Source of the DNA: Bog-756 sp963727075
Lineage (GTDB): Bacteria > Actinomycetota > Acidimicrobiia > Acidimicrobiales > RAAP-2
DNA length: 64,000 nt
Direction of reading: 5' to 3'
Assembly (NCBI GenBank): GCA_963727075.1
Contig: CAVSET010000002.1
Span: 310,001 to 374,000, forward strand
Within the stretch, counting starts at the first letter, position 1; the number at the start of each line of letters is the position of its first letter. The notes beneath the pieces were generated by a model. The model had not been told where the DNA came from. It was given only the letters and a program-made list of their open reading frames with translations, and searched no databases. A program made the translations under genes and the position numbers. Positions 8,486-16,842 of the stretch are shown here, piece by piece.

Positions 8486-9420
8486 GACACCTCCGTTCCG
8501 ACCAGCTCGGCCATCGCTTCGAGCTGCTCGAGGTAGTGCGAGAGGGAGTGGTGGACGAACCGTAGCTGCAGACCGGTGGCTCCGGCCCGGACCAACCGGT
8601 CGACCATGGTGCGGGTGCCGTCGGGGTCGGCGACCGGGTCGGCGGGCCGGCCGTTCTGGAGCACCACCTCGAGACCGCTCTGCCGGGCGGCCCAGGCGTC
8701 GGTGGTCCGGGCACGTTCCATCATGGTGCTGATGTCAGCGGCGCGGATCCCGAACGGGACCCATCCGTCCCCGAGCTCCACCGCCCGACGCAGCGAACGG
8801 GCGGTCCGGCCACCGATCCACAGCGGTACCGAGGCCTGCAGGGCGCAGGGATCCATCACGACGTCCGAGTACCGGTAGTAGGGGCCGTCGTAGCGGGGGT
8901 GGCGCTCGGAGAGGGATGCTCGGAGCGCCGACAACGCGTCGTCGGCCCGCGGGCCGCGGTCGGTGAAGGGGGCGCCCAGTAGCTCGAACTCCTCCTGGAG
9001 GGAGCCGACCCCGAGGCCGAGGATGAGCCGGCCCCCGCTGATCTGGTCGAGGGTGCCGTAGCGCTTGGCGATCTCGAGAGGATGGTGGTAGCCGAGCACC
9101 AGCACGTTGGTGGCCAGGCGGATCCGCGTGGTGTAGGCAGCCAGATGGCCGAAAGTGGCCAGCGGGTCCCAGTAGCGGCTGCCCCGTACCGCGGCCACGT
9201 CGGTCGGGATGACCACATGCTCGCTGCAGGTCAGATGGAAGTACCCGAGCCGGTCGGCGGCCTGGGCCACGGCCACGACGTCCTCGACGGAGGCGTCCAG
9301 TTCCCACCGGGCGTGCGCGTCAGGCAGCATGGTGAGGACGGGGGTGGTGATGCCCAGCCGGAGGGCCGGCGGTCCCGGGTCGCGCCGGCGTTCGTCGGCA
9401 TTGTCTCCCTCGGGGGTCAC
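8482..9420 (-). CDS. LLM-class oxidoreductase, probably F420-dependent
   Basis: The GTG at 9420 has an AAGGAG site close upstream and gives 312 residues. Luciferase-like monooxygenase signatures are clear: GYFHLTCSEHVVIP, TTRIRLATNVLVLGYHHPLE, the AKRYGTLDQISGGRLILGLG block (S-G-G-R-x-x-x-G-x-G, cofactor phosphate contact) at about residues 118-137, and VPLWIGGRTARSLRRAVELG near residue 207, the usual second phosphate-binding loop. Such proteins use FMN or, very often in actinobacteria, F420. The next gene overlaps by four bases. Substrate is unknown. Confidence 0.9.
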   Translation of the reverse strand: MTPEGDNADERRRDPGPPALRLGITTPVLTMLPDAHARWELDASVEDVVAVAQAADRLGYFHLTCSEHVVIPTDVAAVRGSRYWDPLATFGHLAAYTTRIRLATNVLVLGYHHPLEIAKRYGTLDQISGGRLILGLGVGSLQEEFELLGAPFTDRGPRADDALSALRASLSERHPRYDGPYYRYSDVVMDPCALQASVPLWIGGRTARSLRRAVELGDGWVPFGIRAADISTMMERARTTDAWAARQSGLEVVLQNGRPADPVADPDGTRTMVDRLVRAGATGLQLRFVHHSLSHYLEQLEAMAELVGTEVS

Positions 9421-9510
9421 GGCAGCTCCTTCGGGCGGGGGGTGGGCCGGGAAACGGTAGCACCGCCACGCGGCGGCCCATCGTGGACTCGATCGTCGCC
9501 GACGCCGCAG

Positions 9511-9879
9511 TCAGTCGAGCAGCTCGACCACCCGGTCAGGCGGGCGACCGATGACGGCCCGCTGCCCACGGACCACCACCGGGCGCTGCATCAGCTCGGG
9601 ATGCTCGGCCAGAAGGTCCACCACCCGCGCCGGCGACGAGAGAGAGGCGTCATCGATGTGCAGACCCGCGAACCCGGTATCGCCCGTCCGGACCAGCTCG
9701 GCCGGGGAGGTGCCGAGACAGCGCACGATGGACTCGAGTGTCGGGCGATCGGGTGGCGTCCTCAGGTACTCGACCACGGTGTGCGGCGCCTCCGCCGCTT
9801 CGATGAGGGCGAGGGCCTGGCGGGACTTGGAGCAACCGGGATTGTGGAAGACGATGATCTCGTCGGTGTCATCGGTCAT
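9511..9879 (-). CDS. ArsC/Spx-family thioredoxin-fold protein (arsenate reductase-like)
   Basis: The 122-residue protein begins with IIVFHNPGCSKSRQALALIE, the N-P-x-C-x-x-S-R active site of glutaredoxin-dependent arsenate reductases, then VVEYLRTPPDRPTLE, which matches the YLKxPPxxxxL segment with the first arginine, and ELMQRPVVVRGQRAVIGRPP, which carries the other conserved arginines (R-P and I-G-R-P). All catalytic residues can be seen, so arsenate reduction is possible. There is no ars regulator or efflux pump nearby, and many orthologues have no proven arsenic role. Confidence 0.85.
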   Translation of the reverse strand: MTDDTDEIIVFHNPGCSKSRQALALIEAAEAPHTVVEYLRTPPDRPTLESIVRCLGTSPAELVRTGDTGFAGLHIDDASLSSPARVVDLLAEHPELMQRPVVVRGQRAVIGRPPDRVVELLD

Positions 9880-10006
9880 AGGCTGAGGCTAGTCAGCGCT
9901 GGCCCGACCCCTCCTTGGGCGAGCCCGACCAGGCCTCAGGTAGCATCCGCGACCGGTCGCTCCCGAGGGTATCGGGGAGACCCGGCCGGCCAGGGAGGGC
10001 TCGGGA

Positions 10007-10882
10007 ATGGGTATGCCGAAGGAGGTGGGTGTGGTGGACACCATGATCGGGTTCCCGCACCCCGACATGAAAGAGGCGTACCGCTTCATCACCCGGCATG
10101 CGAAGGACGTCCAATCACGGGAGGAATTCGGCTTCCCGGTGGAGTACATCTTCAAGGACGTCCCCGGCAAGGAGCTCGAAGGCTCGGCTGATCCCATCGC
10201 GGTCACCCTCGGGGAGATGGACCGATGGGGGGTCGAACGAGGGTTGATCGGGGTGGACGCGCACTCGGGCACCGGGGCCGAGGCACTGCGCCGCTACCCC
10301 GACCGCTTCATTCCGTGCGCCAACGCCGACCCCAATGACGGCATGGAGGGGATCGCCCGGCTGGTCCGCGAGCACGAGACCTTCGGCGTCCGGGCCGTCG
10401 GCGTCTTTCCGGCGGGGACCTTCCCGCAGGTCCCCATCAACGACAAGCTGATGTACCCGATCTATGCCAAGTGCGTCGAGCTCGGAATCCCCATCTTCTG
10501 CTGCGCTGGCATCCCGGGGCCGCGCCTCAAGGCGGCCTGCCAACACGTCGAGCTCATCGACGAGGTCATGTTCGACTTTCCCGACCTGGTCTTTGTGACC
10601 AGGCACGGGTGTGAGCCGTGGACCGAGCTGATGGTGAAGCTCATGCTCAAGTGGCCCGGGTTGCACTTCTCCACCAGTGCGTTCGCCCCCCGGTACTACT
10701 CGCGGGACATCATCGACTACGCCAACACCCGTGGTGCCGACAAGATCATCTACGCCGGCTACTTCCCGATGGGCCTCTCGCTGGAGCGCATCATGACCGA
10801 GTTGCCCGAGGTCGGGTTCAAGGACGACGTCTGGCCCAAGTTCCTCCGGACCAACGCCCTGCGCGTCCTCGGGCTCGACTAG
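10007..10882 (+). CDS. Amidohydrolase-2-like protein with degenerate metal site
   Basis: The 291-residue product is a distant paralogue of the protein at 3933-4751: both share MYPIYAKC/YYPIYATC, GIPGPRLKA/GIPGPRVRS and VKLMLKWPGLHFSTSAF/IEYMLKWPNLYLSNSAYL. The N-terminus reads VVDTMIGFPHPDM instead of IDxHxH, and the C-terminal strand reads IIYAGYFPMG where an S/T-D-x-P should supply the catalytic Asp. Only the His of VTRHGCEPW remains. It is therefore unlikely to be a standard metallohydrolase. A second ATG at 10013 is an alternative start. It converges with the GNAT gene, overlapping by four bases. I infer a binding or lyase-like role. Confidence 0.75.
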   Translation: MGMPKEVGVVDTMIGFPHPDMKEAYRFITRHAKDVQSREEFGFPVEYIFKDVPGKELEGSADPIAVTLGEMDRWGVERGLIGVDAHSGTGAEALRRYPDRFIPCANADPNDGMEGIARLVREHETFGVRAVGVFPAGTFPQVPINDKLMYPIYAKCVELGIPIFCCAGIPGPRLKAACQHVELIDEVMFDFPDLVFVTRHGCEPWTELMVKLMLKWPGLHFSTSAFAPRYYSRDIIDYANTRGADKIIYAGYFPMGLSLERIMTELPEVGFKDDVWPKFLRTNALRVLGLD

Positions 10883-11454
10883 CCCGTCTGTGACGACGGG
10901 GGGACCAAGAGCCGCGGATCGGGCCATGAGACCCGGATCTTAAAGGGCGTTCCGATGAGGGTCCGGGGATCTCCCCTTGGCGGAGTGACCAATGCACGGT
11001 CGCCACACTTCCCTTTCTTCGACCGGTAGAACGATTGGGCCGGCTCGTTCTGCTCTTGGACCCAGAGGTAGATGCCGGAGCCCGGCCGACGGTCGATGAC
11101 GGCCCACGCCGAGGCGGCCAGGAGCCGACTTCCAACGCCGTTTCGCTGGAGTGAGTGGACTACGTGGAGGTTGTCGATCAGCGCCCCCCAATTCGGATCT
11201 GCGTCGAGCACCAAGTGCACGAAGCCAACGATGCGGGATCCATCGTCGGCAACCAGGGTGCATCGATCTGGGTCGAACTGACCTAGGCGCTCCGTCCATG
11301 CGGAGAGGCGGTCGGCATCCAAGTCACCATCCAGGTAGAGGTCCGAGTAGGCGCCCCGGTAGTGGCGACGCCAGCTGTCGGCGTGTACTCCGGCGATCTG
11401 CGGTGCATCGGCCCTATCGGCGGACCGGATTCCGACTTCTGCGGCACCGAACAC
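10879..11454 (-). CDS. GNAT-family N-acetyltransferase
   Basis: The GTG at 11454 follows AAGGAGG by five bases. The 191-residue protein starts with VGIRSADRADAPQIAGVHAD, a standard GNAT first strand and helix, and has the acetyl-CoA-binding block VVHSLQRNGVGSRLLAASAW (Q/R-x-x-G-x-G) near residues 97-116 and EQNEPAQSFYRSKKGK, the N-x-x-A-x-x-F-Y motif, near residue 135. It would transfer an acetyl group to a small-molecule amine or protein amino group. The C-terminal 35 residues are less typical and could be a tail. No neighbour suggests a substrate. Confidence 0.85.
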   Translation of the reverse strand: MFGAAEVGIRSADRADAPQIAGVHADSWRRHYRGAYSDLYLDGDLDADRLSAWTERLGQFDPDRCTLVADDGSRIVGFVHLVLDADPNWGALIDNLHVVHSLQRNGVGSRLLAASAWAVIDRRPGSGIYLWVQEQNEPAQSFYRSKKGKCGDRALVTPPRGDPRTLIGTPFKIRVSWPDPRLLVPPSSQTG

Positions 11455-11636
11455 CTGTCCTCCTTCATCGATCCTGGCATCGGCACTGCCCCGGCGTGGC
11501 CGGGTGCCGGATCGTCATCGGACCGGTCCCGTGGTCTCTGGACGAGAAGCCTGACGGTACCGGACACGCTCGGACGGTGCACCTTTAGGCCCCGGGGAGT
11601 ACATGCAGGCATCCTGGTGACCGCCGTGTGTGCCTC

Positions 11637-11927
11637 TCAGGCTGTCGGCAACGGCCAGGTGGCCTCGGTGATGCCCCCGCCGGCCACCTCGGCGTCGATG
11701 ACCGGCGCGGTGTCGGAGCCCCGGACCCGCAACTGGTAGCGACCGGCCACCAGGGTCCCGAACACGCCGGCGAATCGGCGGCCGACGCCAAGGTCACGCG
11801 GCCGGACGGCCGTGTGGTCGCCGCGCCACTGGCCGTCCAGCGGTCGCAGCTCGAGCTCGGCGCCGTCGAGTGATGGCGGTACCCACACCACCAAGGCACC
11901 GCGGTCGTCCCCGATGTCGAGCATCAC
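11637..11927 (-). CDS. Small hypothetical protein downstream of the DUF4331 gene
   Basis: I do not recognise this 96-residue protein. It is predicted to be mostly beta strand (LVVWVPPSLDGAELELRPLD, AGRYQLRVRGSDTAPVIDAE), in the manner of a small beta-sandwich, with no signal peptide or membrane segment. It starts 30 bases after the DUF4331 stop on the same strand, so it is the third gene of that cluster. The M-M start is shown; a start at the second Met is equally possible. It may be an accessory binding module of the DUF4331 protein, an inference from position only. Confidence 0.6.
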   Translation of the reverse strand: MMLDIGDDRGALVVWVPPSLDGAELELRPLDGQWRGDHTAVRPRDLGVGRRFAGVFGTLVAGRYQLRVRGSDTAPVIDAEVAGGGITEATWPLPTA

Positions 11928-11957
11928 CGTCCCTCGCCGCTTGGTGCCGACGTCGGT

Positions 11958-13415
11958 TCAGGAGTGGGCCCGGTCGCCACCGGTCAGCCCGCCGGAGTCA
12001 GGGCGAGGAACCCCGAGATGGGAGTGCCCAGGTAGGGGAACTCGCGCGAAGTAGTGCTCGGTACCCATGGCGGTGAGGTCGGTCGGCCCGGAGGTGAGCC
12101 CCATGGAGACGGCGGAGGCCGCCGCATCGGGCGTGAAGGAGGGGTCGACCAGCGGAAGGGTGGCGCCGGCGATGGCCCGGAGCTCGATGGTGGTGACGTC
12201 GTCGAAGACCCTTCTGCCGTTCGGGAACCCGGCCGGGTCGCCGCCGATCAACCCGAGATTGGAGATACCCGTCGTGGTCGGCGGGATGAAGACGTTGAGG
12301 CGCAGCATGTCGGCCTGGTTGGGACCGGTGAAGTTCTGGAAGCCCGGGACGATGCCGGTCGGGATGCCGGTGAGCAGCACGGCCAACAGGTCCGCCCGCG
12401 GGGCGGATGTCCGGTTGAAGGCGGCCAGCTGGGGGAAGACGCCCGGGTAGAGGACCGGGAGCAATCCGGCCAGCTCGGGGTTGGCTACGTATCGGGCGAA
12501 CTGGCTGTCCAGGTTGGGCGGCTGGGCGTTCCAGAAGTCCTTGGCGGCCAAGGGCACGAGGACCTCGTTGAACAGGGGGTTGCCCAGGCGTGAGATCTGG
12601 GTGAACGGCCCCGAGTTCACGTTGGCGCCCGGACTTCCCTCGAACACCCGGGCCTTCTGCCGGCTGGCCGTGGTCCAGATGCCGAGCACGGCCGTGGGGC
12701 TGGTCACGCTCTTGGGCTCGAGCCCGTCGGCGGTGAGGTCGCGGATCGGGACCTGGATGGCGATGCTGTGGACGTTCACCCCAGCAGTCGAGTTGACCCC
12801 GGCCGCCATCTGCCCGAGACCGGTGTTGGCCAGCCCGAAGGTGTTGTGGTCCTGCTCGAAGGGCCTGAGGTCACCGAGGTCGAAGACGGCCCCGAGGTCG
12901 ACATAGAAGCCCTCGGCGCGTTGGCCGGCGAACACCTTGGTGCCTGGAGCGATGCCCGTGGTGGCCTGGTCGACGAGATGCAAATAGTCAGGCGTCGAGA
13001 GGGGCCCGATGTTGCACGGCGGGCAGGGGACTCCGGAAGCCAACAGTTGCGGGGCCTGGCCGGCGGCCACCCGGGTCACCGAGTAGGTCTGGCGCCGGTT
13101 CCATGTCGGGTCGTCGAGGCGCTTGATGGGGCCGGTGTTGTAGAGGAACGTGTTCGGGTTGGTGATCTCGCTGGTGAACTGGAACTGGTAGCTGATGTCG
13201 GCGATGGCGTCCCCGTCATTGTCGATGTGGATCTCGTAGAGCACGTCGTCGCCGAACTCGTAGAAGTTCGGCCCACCATCCGGAGCCTGCAACGGGATGT
13301 AGTTGGCGATGAGCGTCACGCGGTCGGGATGTTCGGGGCTGACGAAGGCATAGAGGTCCGTCGAATCGGCGACGGGGTCCTTCGAGATCTCTGGGGCTTC
13401 ACGATGGGATGACAT
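11958..13415 (-). CDS. DUF4331 family protein
   Basis: The 485-residue sequence begins SSHREAPEISKDPVADSTDL and continues YAFVSPEHPDRVTLIANYIP, then DDVLYEIHIDNDGDAIADISY, which are the defining features of DUF4331 (S-S-H-R-E-A-P-x-I near the start, a D-N-D-G-D-A-x-x-D calcium-like loop). Family function is unknown; members are often exported. Here there is no signal peptide on the protein itself, while the gene immediately upstream encodes a small protein with a twin-arginine signal. It is 87 bases after that gene on the same strand. Full length, no interruption. Confidence 0.92.
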   Translation of the reverse strand: MSSHREAPEISKDPVADSTDLYAFVSPEHPDRVTLIANYIPLQAPDGGPNFYEFGDDVLYEIHIDNDGDAIADISYQFQFTSEITNPNTFLYNTGPIKRLDDPTWNRRQTYSVTRVAAGQAPQLLASGVPCPPCNIGPLSTPDYLHLVDQATTGIAPGTKVFAGQRAEGFYVDLGAVFDLGDLRPFEQDHNTFGLANTGLGQMAAGVNSTAGVNVHSIAIQVPIRDLTADGLEPKSVTSPTAVLGIWTTASRQKARVFEGSPGANVNSGPFTQISRLGNPLFNEVLVPLAAKDFWNAQPPNLDSQFARYVANPELAGLLPVLYPGVFPQLAAFNRTSAPRADLLAVLLTGIPTGIVPGFQNFTGPNQADMLRLNVFIPPTTTGISNLGLIGGDPAGFPNGRRVFDDVTTIELRAIAGATLPLVDPSFTPDAAASAVSMGLTSGPTDLTAMGTEHYFARVPLPGHSHLGVPRPDSGGLTGGDRAHS

Positions 13416-13502
13416 GGGGCACCTCTGGTTCTGGTTGGGTTCGGACAGGGTTCGACGAGTGGGCCGCGGGCCGGGTGGGTCGTGACCCGCTGCATCGACC
13501 GG

Positions 13503-13805
13503 TCATCGAATGGCCCGGAGCAGGCGGGCGGCCAGTGACGGGTCGAGCACGGTGATCTCCCTGGTGCCGGAGAAGAGCCCGATCTCGCCGGTGGCCAGGT
13601 CCCGCACGTGGGCGATGAGCGGCTCGGCGAGCGAAGTGGCTCCGGCATCGGTGCCGACGGCATCGGCGGCCCCCGCGTCGGCCGACCCGGTGGTCTCGAG
13701 CGCGCCGACCGCGGCCGGGAGCGCCGGCACCGCGGACAGGGCGCCGGCGGCCACCACCGCAGCCGAACCGGTCTTCAGGAAGGCACGACGGGTGAACTCG
13801 CTCAT
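13503..13805 (-). CDS. Small exported protein with twin-arginine signal
   Basis: The ATG at 13805 has GGGAGG six bases upstream and gives 100 residues. FTRRAFLKTGSAAVVAAGAL is a clear Tat signal (R-R-x-F-L-K plus a mild hydrophobic stretch), with likely cleavage after the alanine-rich region. The remaining part is short: an A/G-rich spacer and a C-terminal block, IAHVRDLATGEIGLFSGTRE, followed by a helix ending RLLRAIR. It has no catalytic motif. It is the first gene of the cluster with DUF4331; small proteins of this type accompany larger secreted oxidoreductase-like partners in actinobacteria, so it may be an export or assembly partner. Confidence 0.8.
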   Translation of the reverse strand: MSEFTRRAFLKTGSAAVVAAGALSAVPALPAAVGALETTGSADAGAADAVGTDAGATSLAEPLIAHVRDLATGEIGLFSGTREITVLDPSLAARLLRAIR

Positions 13806-14023
13806 GGAAACCTCCCGGGCAGGGAACGGAGGGCCACACACTCTCTAGGGCTATACGACGCCGCCCAACTCCTGGATGATCGGCCTTCGGGATTTCTGTC
13901 CACCGGCGCGCCCGTGATCCGCTCGTCCCTCGATGTCGCACCTGGAGCCGCTTTCGGTGTCGCTGCTCACGCGTCGGGTCGTCCGACGTGCCGATGATCG
14001 CCGCCCTCTGCCATGCTTTCGCC

Positions 14024-14518
14024 ATGTTCGAGGACATCCTTGGAGCGAACCAGCAGTACGCCTCGCGGTTCTCACTGGCCGGACTGCCGGCCCGGGCCAA
14101 GAAGGAGCTCGCTGTGGTGACCTGTATGGACAGCCGCATCGAACCGTTGGCCATGCTGGGCCTGGGTCCTGGGGACTCGAAGATCCTGCGGAACGCCGGC
14201 GGCCGTGTCACGGAAGACGTGCTGCGCTCGCTCGTCCTGGCCACCAACTTTCTCGGTGTGTCCCGGATCGCGGTCATGCAGCACACCGACTGCGCGCTGG
14301 CTCTTCGCACCGACGATTCGATCCGCGCCGACCTCCCGGCCGACTCCCGCGGCGAGGCCGGGACGTGGGAGTTCGGGGCCATGCCCGATCCGGACCGGGC
14401 CCTGGCCCGAGACGTGGACACCGTCCGTCGATGCAGCCTGCTCCCACCCGGGGTACTCGTCGAAGGGTGGCGCTACGGGGTGGCCACCGGCCGCATCGAG
14501 CGGCTGATCCGGTCCTAG
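14024..14518 (+). CDS. Beta-class carbonic anhydrase-like protein
   Basis: Starting at the ATG at 14024, the 164-residue protein carries VVTCMDSRIEPLAML (C-x-D-x-R, zinc ligand Cys plus the Asp-Arg dyad, near residue 34), ILRNAGGRVTEDVLRSL (residues about 52-68) and VMQHTDCAL (H-x-x-C, remaining zinc ligands, near residue 90). All metal ligands are present. It reversibly hydrates CO2 if active; many short beta-CA homologues of about 165 residues like this one are poorly tested. The 12-codon upstream extension to 13988 lacks a better start signal. It is a single gene, followed by a cytochrome oxidase assembly gene 89 bases later. Confidence 0.88.
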   Translation: MFEDILGANQQYASRFSLAGLPARAKKELAVVTCMDSRIEPLAMLGLGPGDSKILRNAGGRVTEDVLRSLVLATNFLGVSRIAVMQHTDCALALRTDDSIRADLPADSRGEAGTWEFGAMPDPDRALARDVDTVRRCSLLPPGVLVEGWRYGVATGRIERLIRS

Positions 14519-14607
14519 GGGCCCGGGCCCCGCACGCCTCACTACCAGGGCCGGCGGTGTGCCGAGCCGAATGGGTGGCCGTCGGTTCGCTCGGTAGTCT
14601 GTGGGTC

Positions 14608-15519
14608 GTGCCGGAGATGCCTGGGATGCACGGCGTGGGACCGCTGGCGTTCAACGTGCACAACGCCACGACCCAGTGGGTGTTCGGCCCCTTCGCCGTG
14701 CTGGTGCTGGTCATGGTGATCGCCGCCGCCGTGTGGTACGTGCGGGCGCAGGCCAGCCTGTCGGCCCGGGGCCGACACTGGAGCGGCAAGCGGACGGTCT
14801 CGTTTCTGGTCGGCCTGGCGGCCGTCGACGTGGCGCTGCAGTCGCCGGTGGCCGCCTTCACCGCCGACTACTTCCAGGCCCACGTGATCCAGCACCTGCT
14901 GCTCATGGTGGTCGGCCCACCCTTGCTGGCCATGGGGGCGCCGATGACGCTGGCGCTGCAGACATCGAGCCGCGCCGGCAAGGTCCGCCTGCTCAGCTTC
15001 CTGAACTCGCGTCCCTTCCAGGTGCTCACCCACCCCCTTCCGGTGTGGCTCCTCTACTACTTCTCGATGTTCGCCTTCTTCCTGACCTTCGCCCTGGGGT
15101 TTGCCATGAACCACATGTGGGTGATGGACCTGATCAACCTGAGCTTCTTTTTCGCTTCCACGCTGTTCTGGTGGCCCATCGTGGGGCTGGACCCGATCCC
15201 GCACTGGCAGATGAGCCACGGGTTGCGGATGGCCAACCTCATGGTCGGGATCCCGATCGAGTCGTTCCTCGGCCTGGCTCTCTTGTCCAGCACCCGCCCG
15301 GCGGCCTCCATGTACACCTTGTCGAGCACCCATGCCGGCGGCTCACTGCTGTGGATCGGCGCCGAGCTCCTCACTTTCCTGGCGTTGATCCCGGTGTTCG
15401 TCCAGTGGGTCCGGTTCGAGGAGCGCAAGGGCCTGCGCTACGACGCCCAGCTGGACGCGGCCGAGATAGCCGCCGGTCGGCCCCCGGCGCCGGCCGCCGA
15501 GCCGTCGGACCAACGCTGA
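14608..15519 (+). CDS. CtaG-type cytochrome c oxidase assembly membrane protein
   Basis: From the GTG at 14608 (or the ATG at 14617) the product is about 303 residues with seven hydrophobic segments. The first after the leader is WVFGPFAVLVLVMVIAAAVW, and conserved segments include HVIQHLLLMVVGPPLLAMGA (H-x-x-Q-H, a copper-site-like His pair), HPLPVWLLYYFSMFAFFLT and a final LLTFLALIPVFVQW. This is the Caa3/CtaG assembly family, thought to deliver copper to cytochrome c oxidase subunits. It ends in a short charged cytoplasmic tail. No oxidase structural genes are in the window. The upstream frame stays open but lacks family sequence, so I start at 14608. Confidence 0.88.
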   Translation: MPEMPGMHGVGPLAFNVHNATTQWVFGPFAVLVLVMVIAAAVWYVRAQASLSARGRHWSGKRTVSFLVGLAAVDVALQSPVAAFTADYFQAHVIQHLLLMVVGPPLLAMGAPMTLALQTSSRAGKVRLLSFLNSRPFQVLTHPLPVWLLYYFSMFAFFLTFALGFAMNHMWVMDLINLSFFFASTLFWWPIVGLDPIPHWQMSHGLRMANLMVGIPIESFLGLALLSSTRPAASMYTLSSTHAGGSLLWIGAELLTFLALIPVFVQWVRFEERKGLRYDAQLDAAEIAAGRPPAPAAEPSDQR

Positions 15520-15555
15520 ACCTGTCTGAGGCCTGGGTGGTCCCGGCCTGGGTGC

Positions 15556-16572
15556 TCAGCCCGAGGCGGGGGCGAAGACGTAGGTGAACGGTGTGGCCTG
15601 GGGGGCGTTCAAGAAGACGCTCTTGCCGTTGATGAACACGCCGACGACCACGGCCGACGATCCCACCTCCACGGTCATGGTGCCCTTGGCCGGGAACGTG
15701 AGGCGCTTTCCCCCCGGCTGAACGCCTGAGACCAGAGGGATCGGGGAGGACGAGCTGATGACCTGCACCCAACAGTCGCCGGAGGTGGCCAGCGCCACGG
15801 TGAAATGGCTGGTGTCGACGGCGTAGGTGGCGCTGGTGCCGGCCGTGGTGGTCACCGTCACCGCCGAGGCCCGGTGGTTGTTTCCGGCCGAGGGGGGTGC
15901 GGAGGGATGTGGGGCGCCCGAGGCGCTGGTGCCGGGCTGGGTCACGCGCAGGATGTGGGACTGGGCCAACCACTGGGGCCGCCACTGGTAGACGGCGAAC
16001 CCGGCGACCACGGCGACCACCAGGACGGCGACCAGCCAGGTGGTCACCTTGAGGGCGGCCGGGGCTCGCAGCCTCCTCCGGGCCCGGGCCACCGCCCGCT
16101 TGCTGTCTCGGATCTCCTGGTGGGGTACGACCGGGAAGCTGCCGGTCGGAGGGCCGGGTGTCACGCCGAACCCGTACCCGCCGGGCGCCACCGTTGATCC
16201 GGCCCCCACCTTTGGGACCTGGCCCGTCTGGGTGAACGCCCTCAGGTGGTCGGGGCCGGCGCTGACCGCCGCCACCACGTTGGTCAGGGCGGCCGTGCCG
16301 TCGCTGGAGGGTGCATCGGCCGGGGGCCGTGCCGACCAGGCGTCGATCATCCGCAGGGCCAGGGCGTCCCCGTCGAGACCGAGGAAGACGGCATAACGCC
16401 GGAGGGTGGAGAGGGCCAAGGCCTGATCGGGGAGCCGGGCCAGGTCACCGCTCTCGAGGGCCTCGAGCTGGGTGATGGGCCGGCTCAGGCGGTCGTGCAC
16501 CGCCAGCAGATCGAGGCCGCGCTCCTCCCTGGCGTCCCGTAGCAGTCGTCCGATCTCCTCGGCGGAGGACAT
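15556..16572 (-). CDS. RodZ-like protein: helix-turn-helix, one membrane segment, C-terminal beta domain
   Basis: The ATG at 16572 follows GAGGAG and gives 338 residues. Residues about 5-75 are an Xre-type HTH (IGRLLRDAREERGLDLLAV, then TQLEALESGDLARLPDQALAL) as in RodZ. A proline/glycine-rich linker follows, then one transmembrane helix (WLVAVLVVAVVAGFAVYQW) near residues 185-205. The exterior ends with a beta-rich domain (GDCWVQVISSSSPIPLVSGV, VEVGSSAVVVGVFINGKSV) like DUF4115. RodZ links MreB to the envelope in rod-shaped bacteria; actinobacterial homologues without MreB are less understood. A longer start at 16656 adds 28 charged residues. Confidence 0.85.
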   Translation of the reverse strand: MSSAEEIGRLLRDAREERGLDLLAVHDRLSRPITQLEALESGDLARLPDQALALSTLRRYAVFLGLDGDALALRMIDAWSARPPADAPSSDGTAALTNVVAAVSAGPDHLRAFTQTGQVPKVGAGSTVAPGGYGFGVTPGPPTGSFPVVPHQEIRDSKRAVARARRRLRAPAALKVTTWLVAVLVVAVVAGFAVYQWRPQWLAQSHILRVTQPGTSASGAPHPSAPPSAGNNHRASAVTVTTTAGTSATYAVDTSHFTVALATSGDCWVQVISSSSPIPLVSGVQPGGKRLTFPAKGTMTVEVGSSAVVVGVFINGKSVFLNAPQATPFTYVFAPASG

Positions 16573-16752
16573 CGTCTCCTCTTGGTCGTCACGCCGGCGT
16601 GTGGTTCCGCCGCGTTGCCGGATCACCTGCTGTCTCCTGACTTTGCCCTTGGGCAAGCGTACTTGTTCACTGATCTATCTCGTCACAATGCCGACCCCGG
16701 TTGAGCCGTCGGCGGACGCCCGTTCACTGCGGTGGCCTGGGCGGCGAGGAAT

Positions 16753-16766
16753 GTTGCGAACGCAAC
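16753..16766. promoter_or_regulatory. Palindromic operator candidate ahead of pirin
   Basis: GTTGCGAACGCAAC is a perfect inverted repeat (six-base arms, two-base centre) 77 bases upstream of the pirin ATG. A partly overlapping CAAC-TAAT-GTTG repeat follows at 16763-16774. The same arms occur at 57056-57069, so it may be the site of a shared regulator. Confidence 0.5.
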
Positions 16767-16842
16767 TAATGTTGTATGGACAGGAAGGAGCCGCCGGAGC
16801 GACGATGGCGAAGCGGGGTACGAGCAGACACGGGAGGATGCC

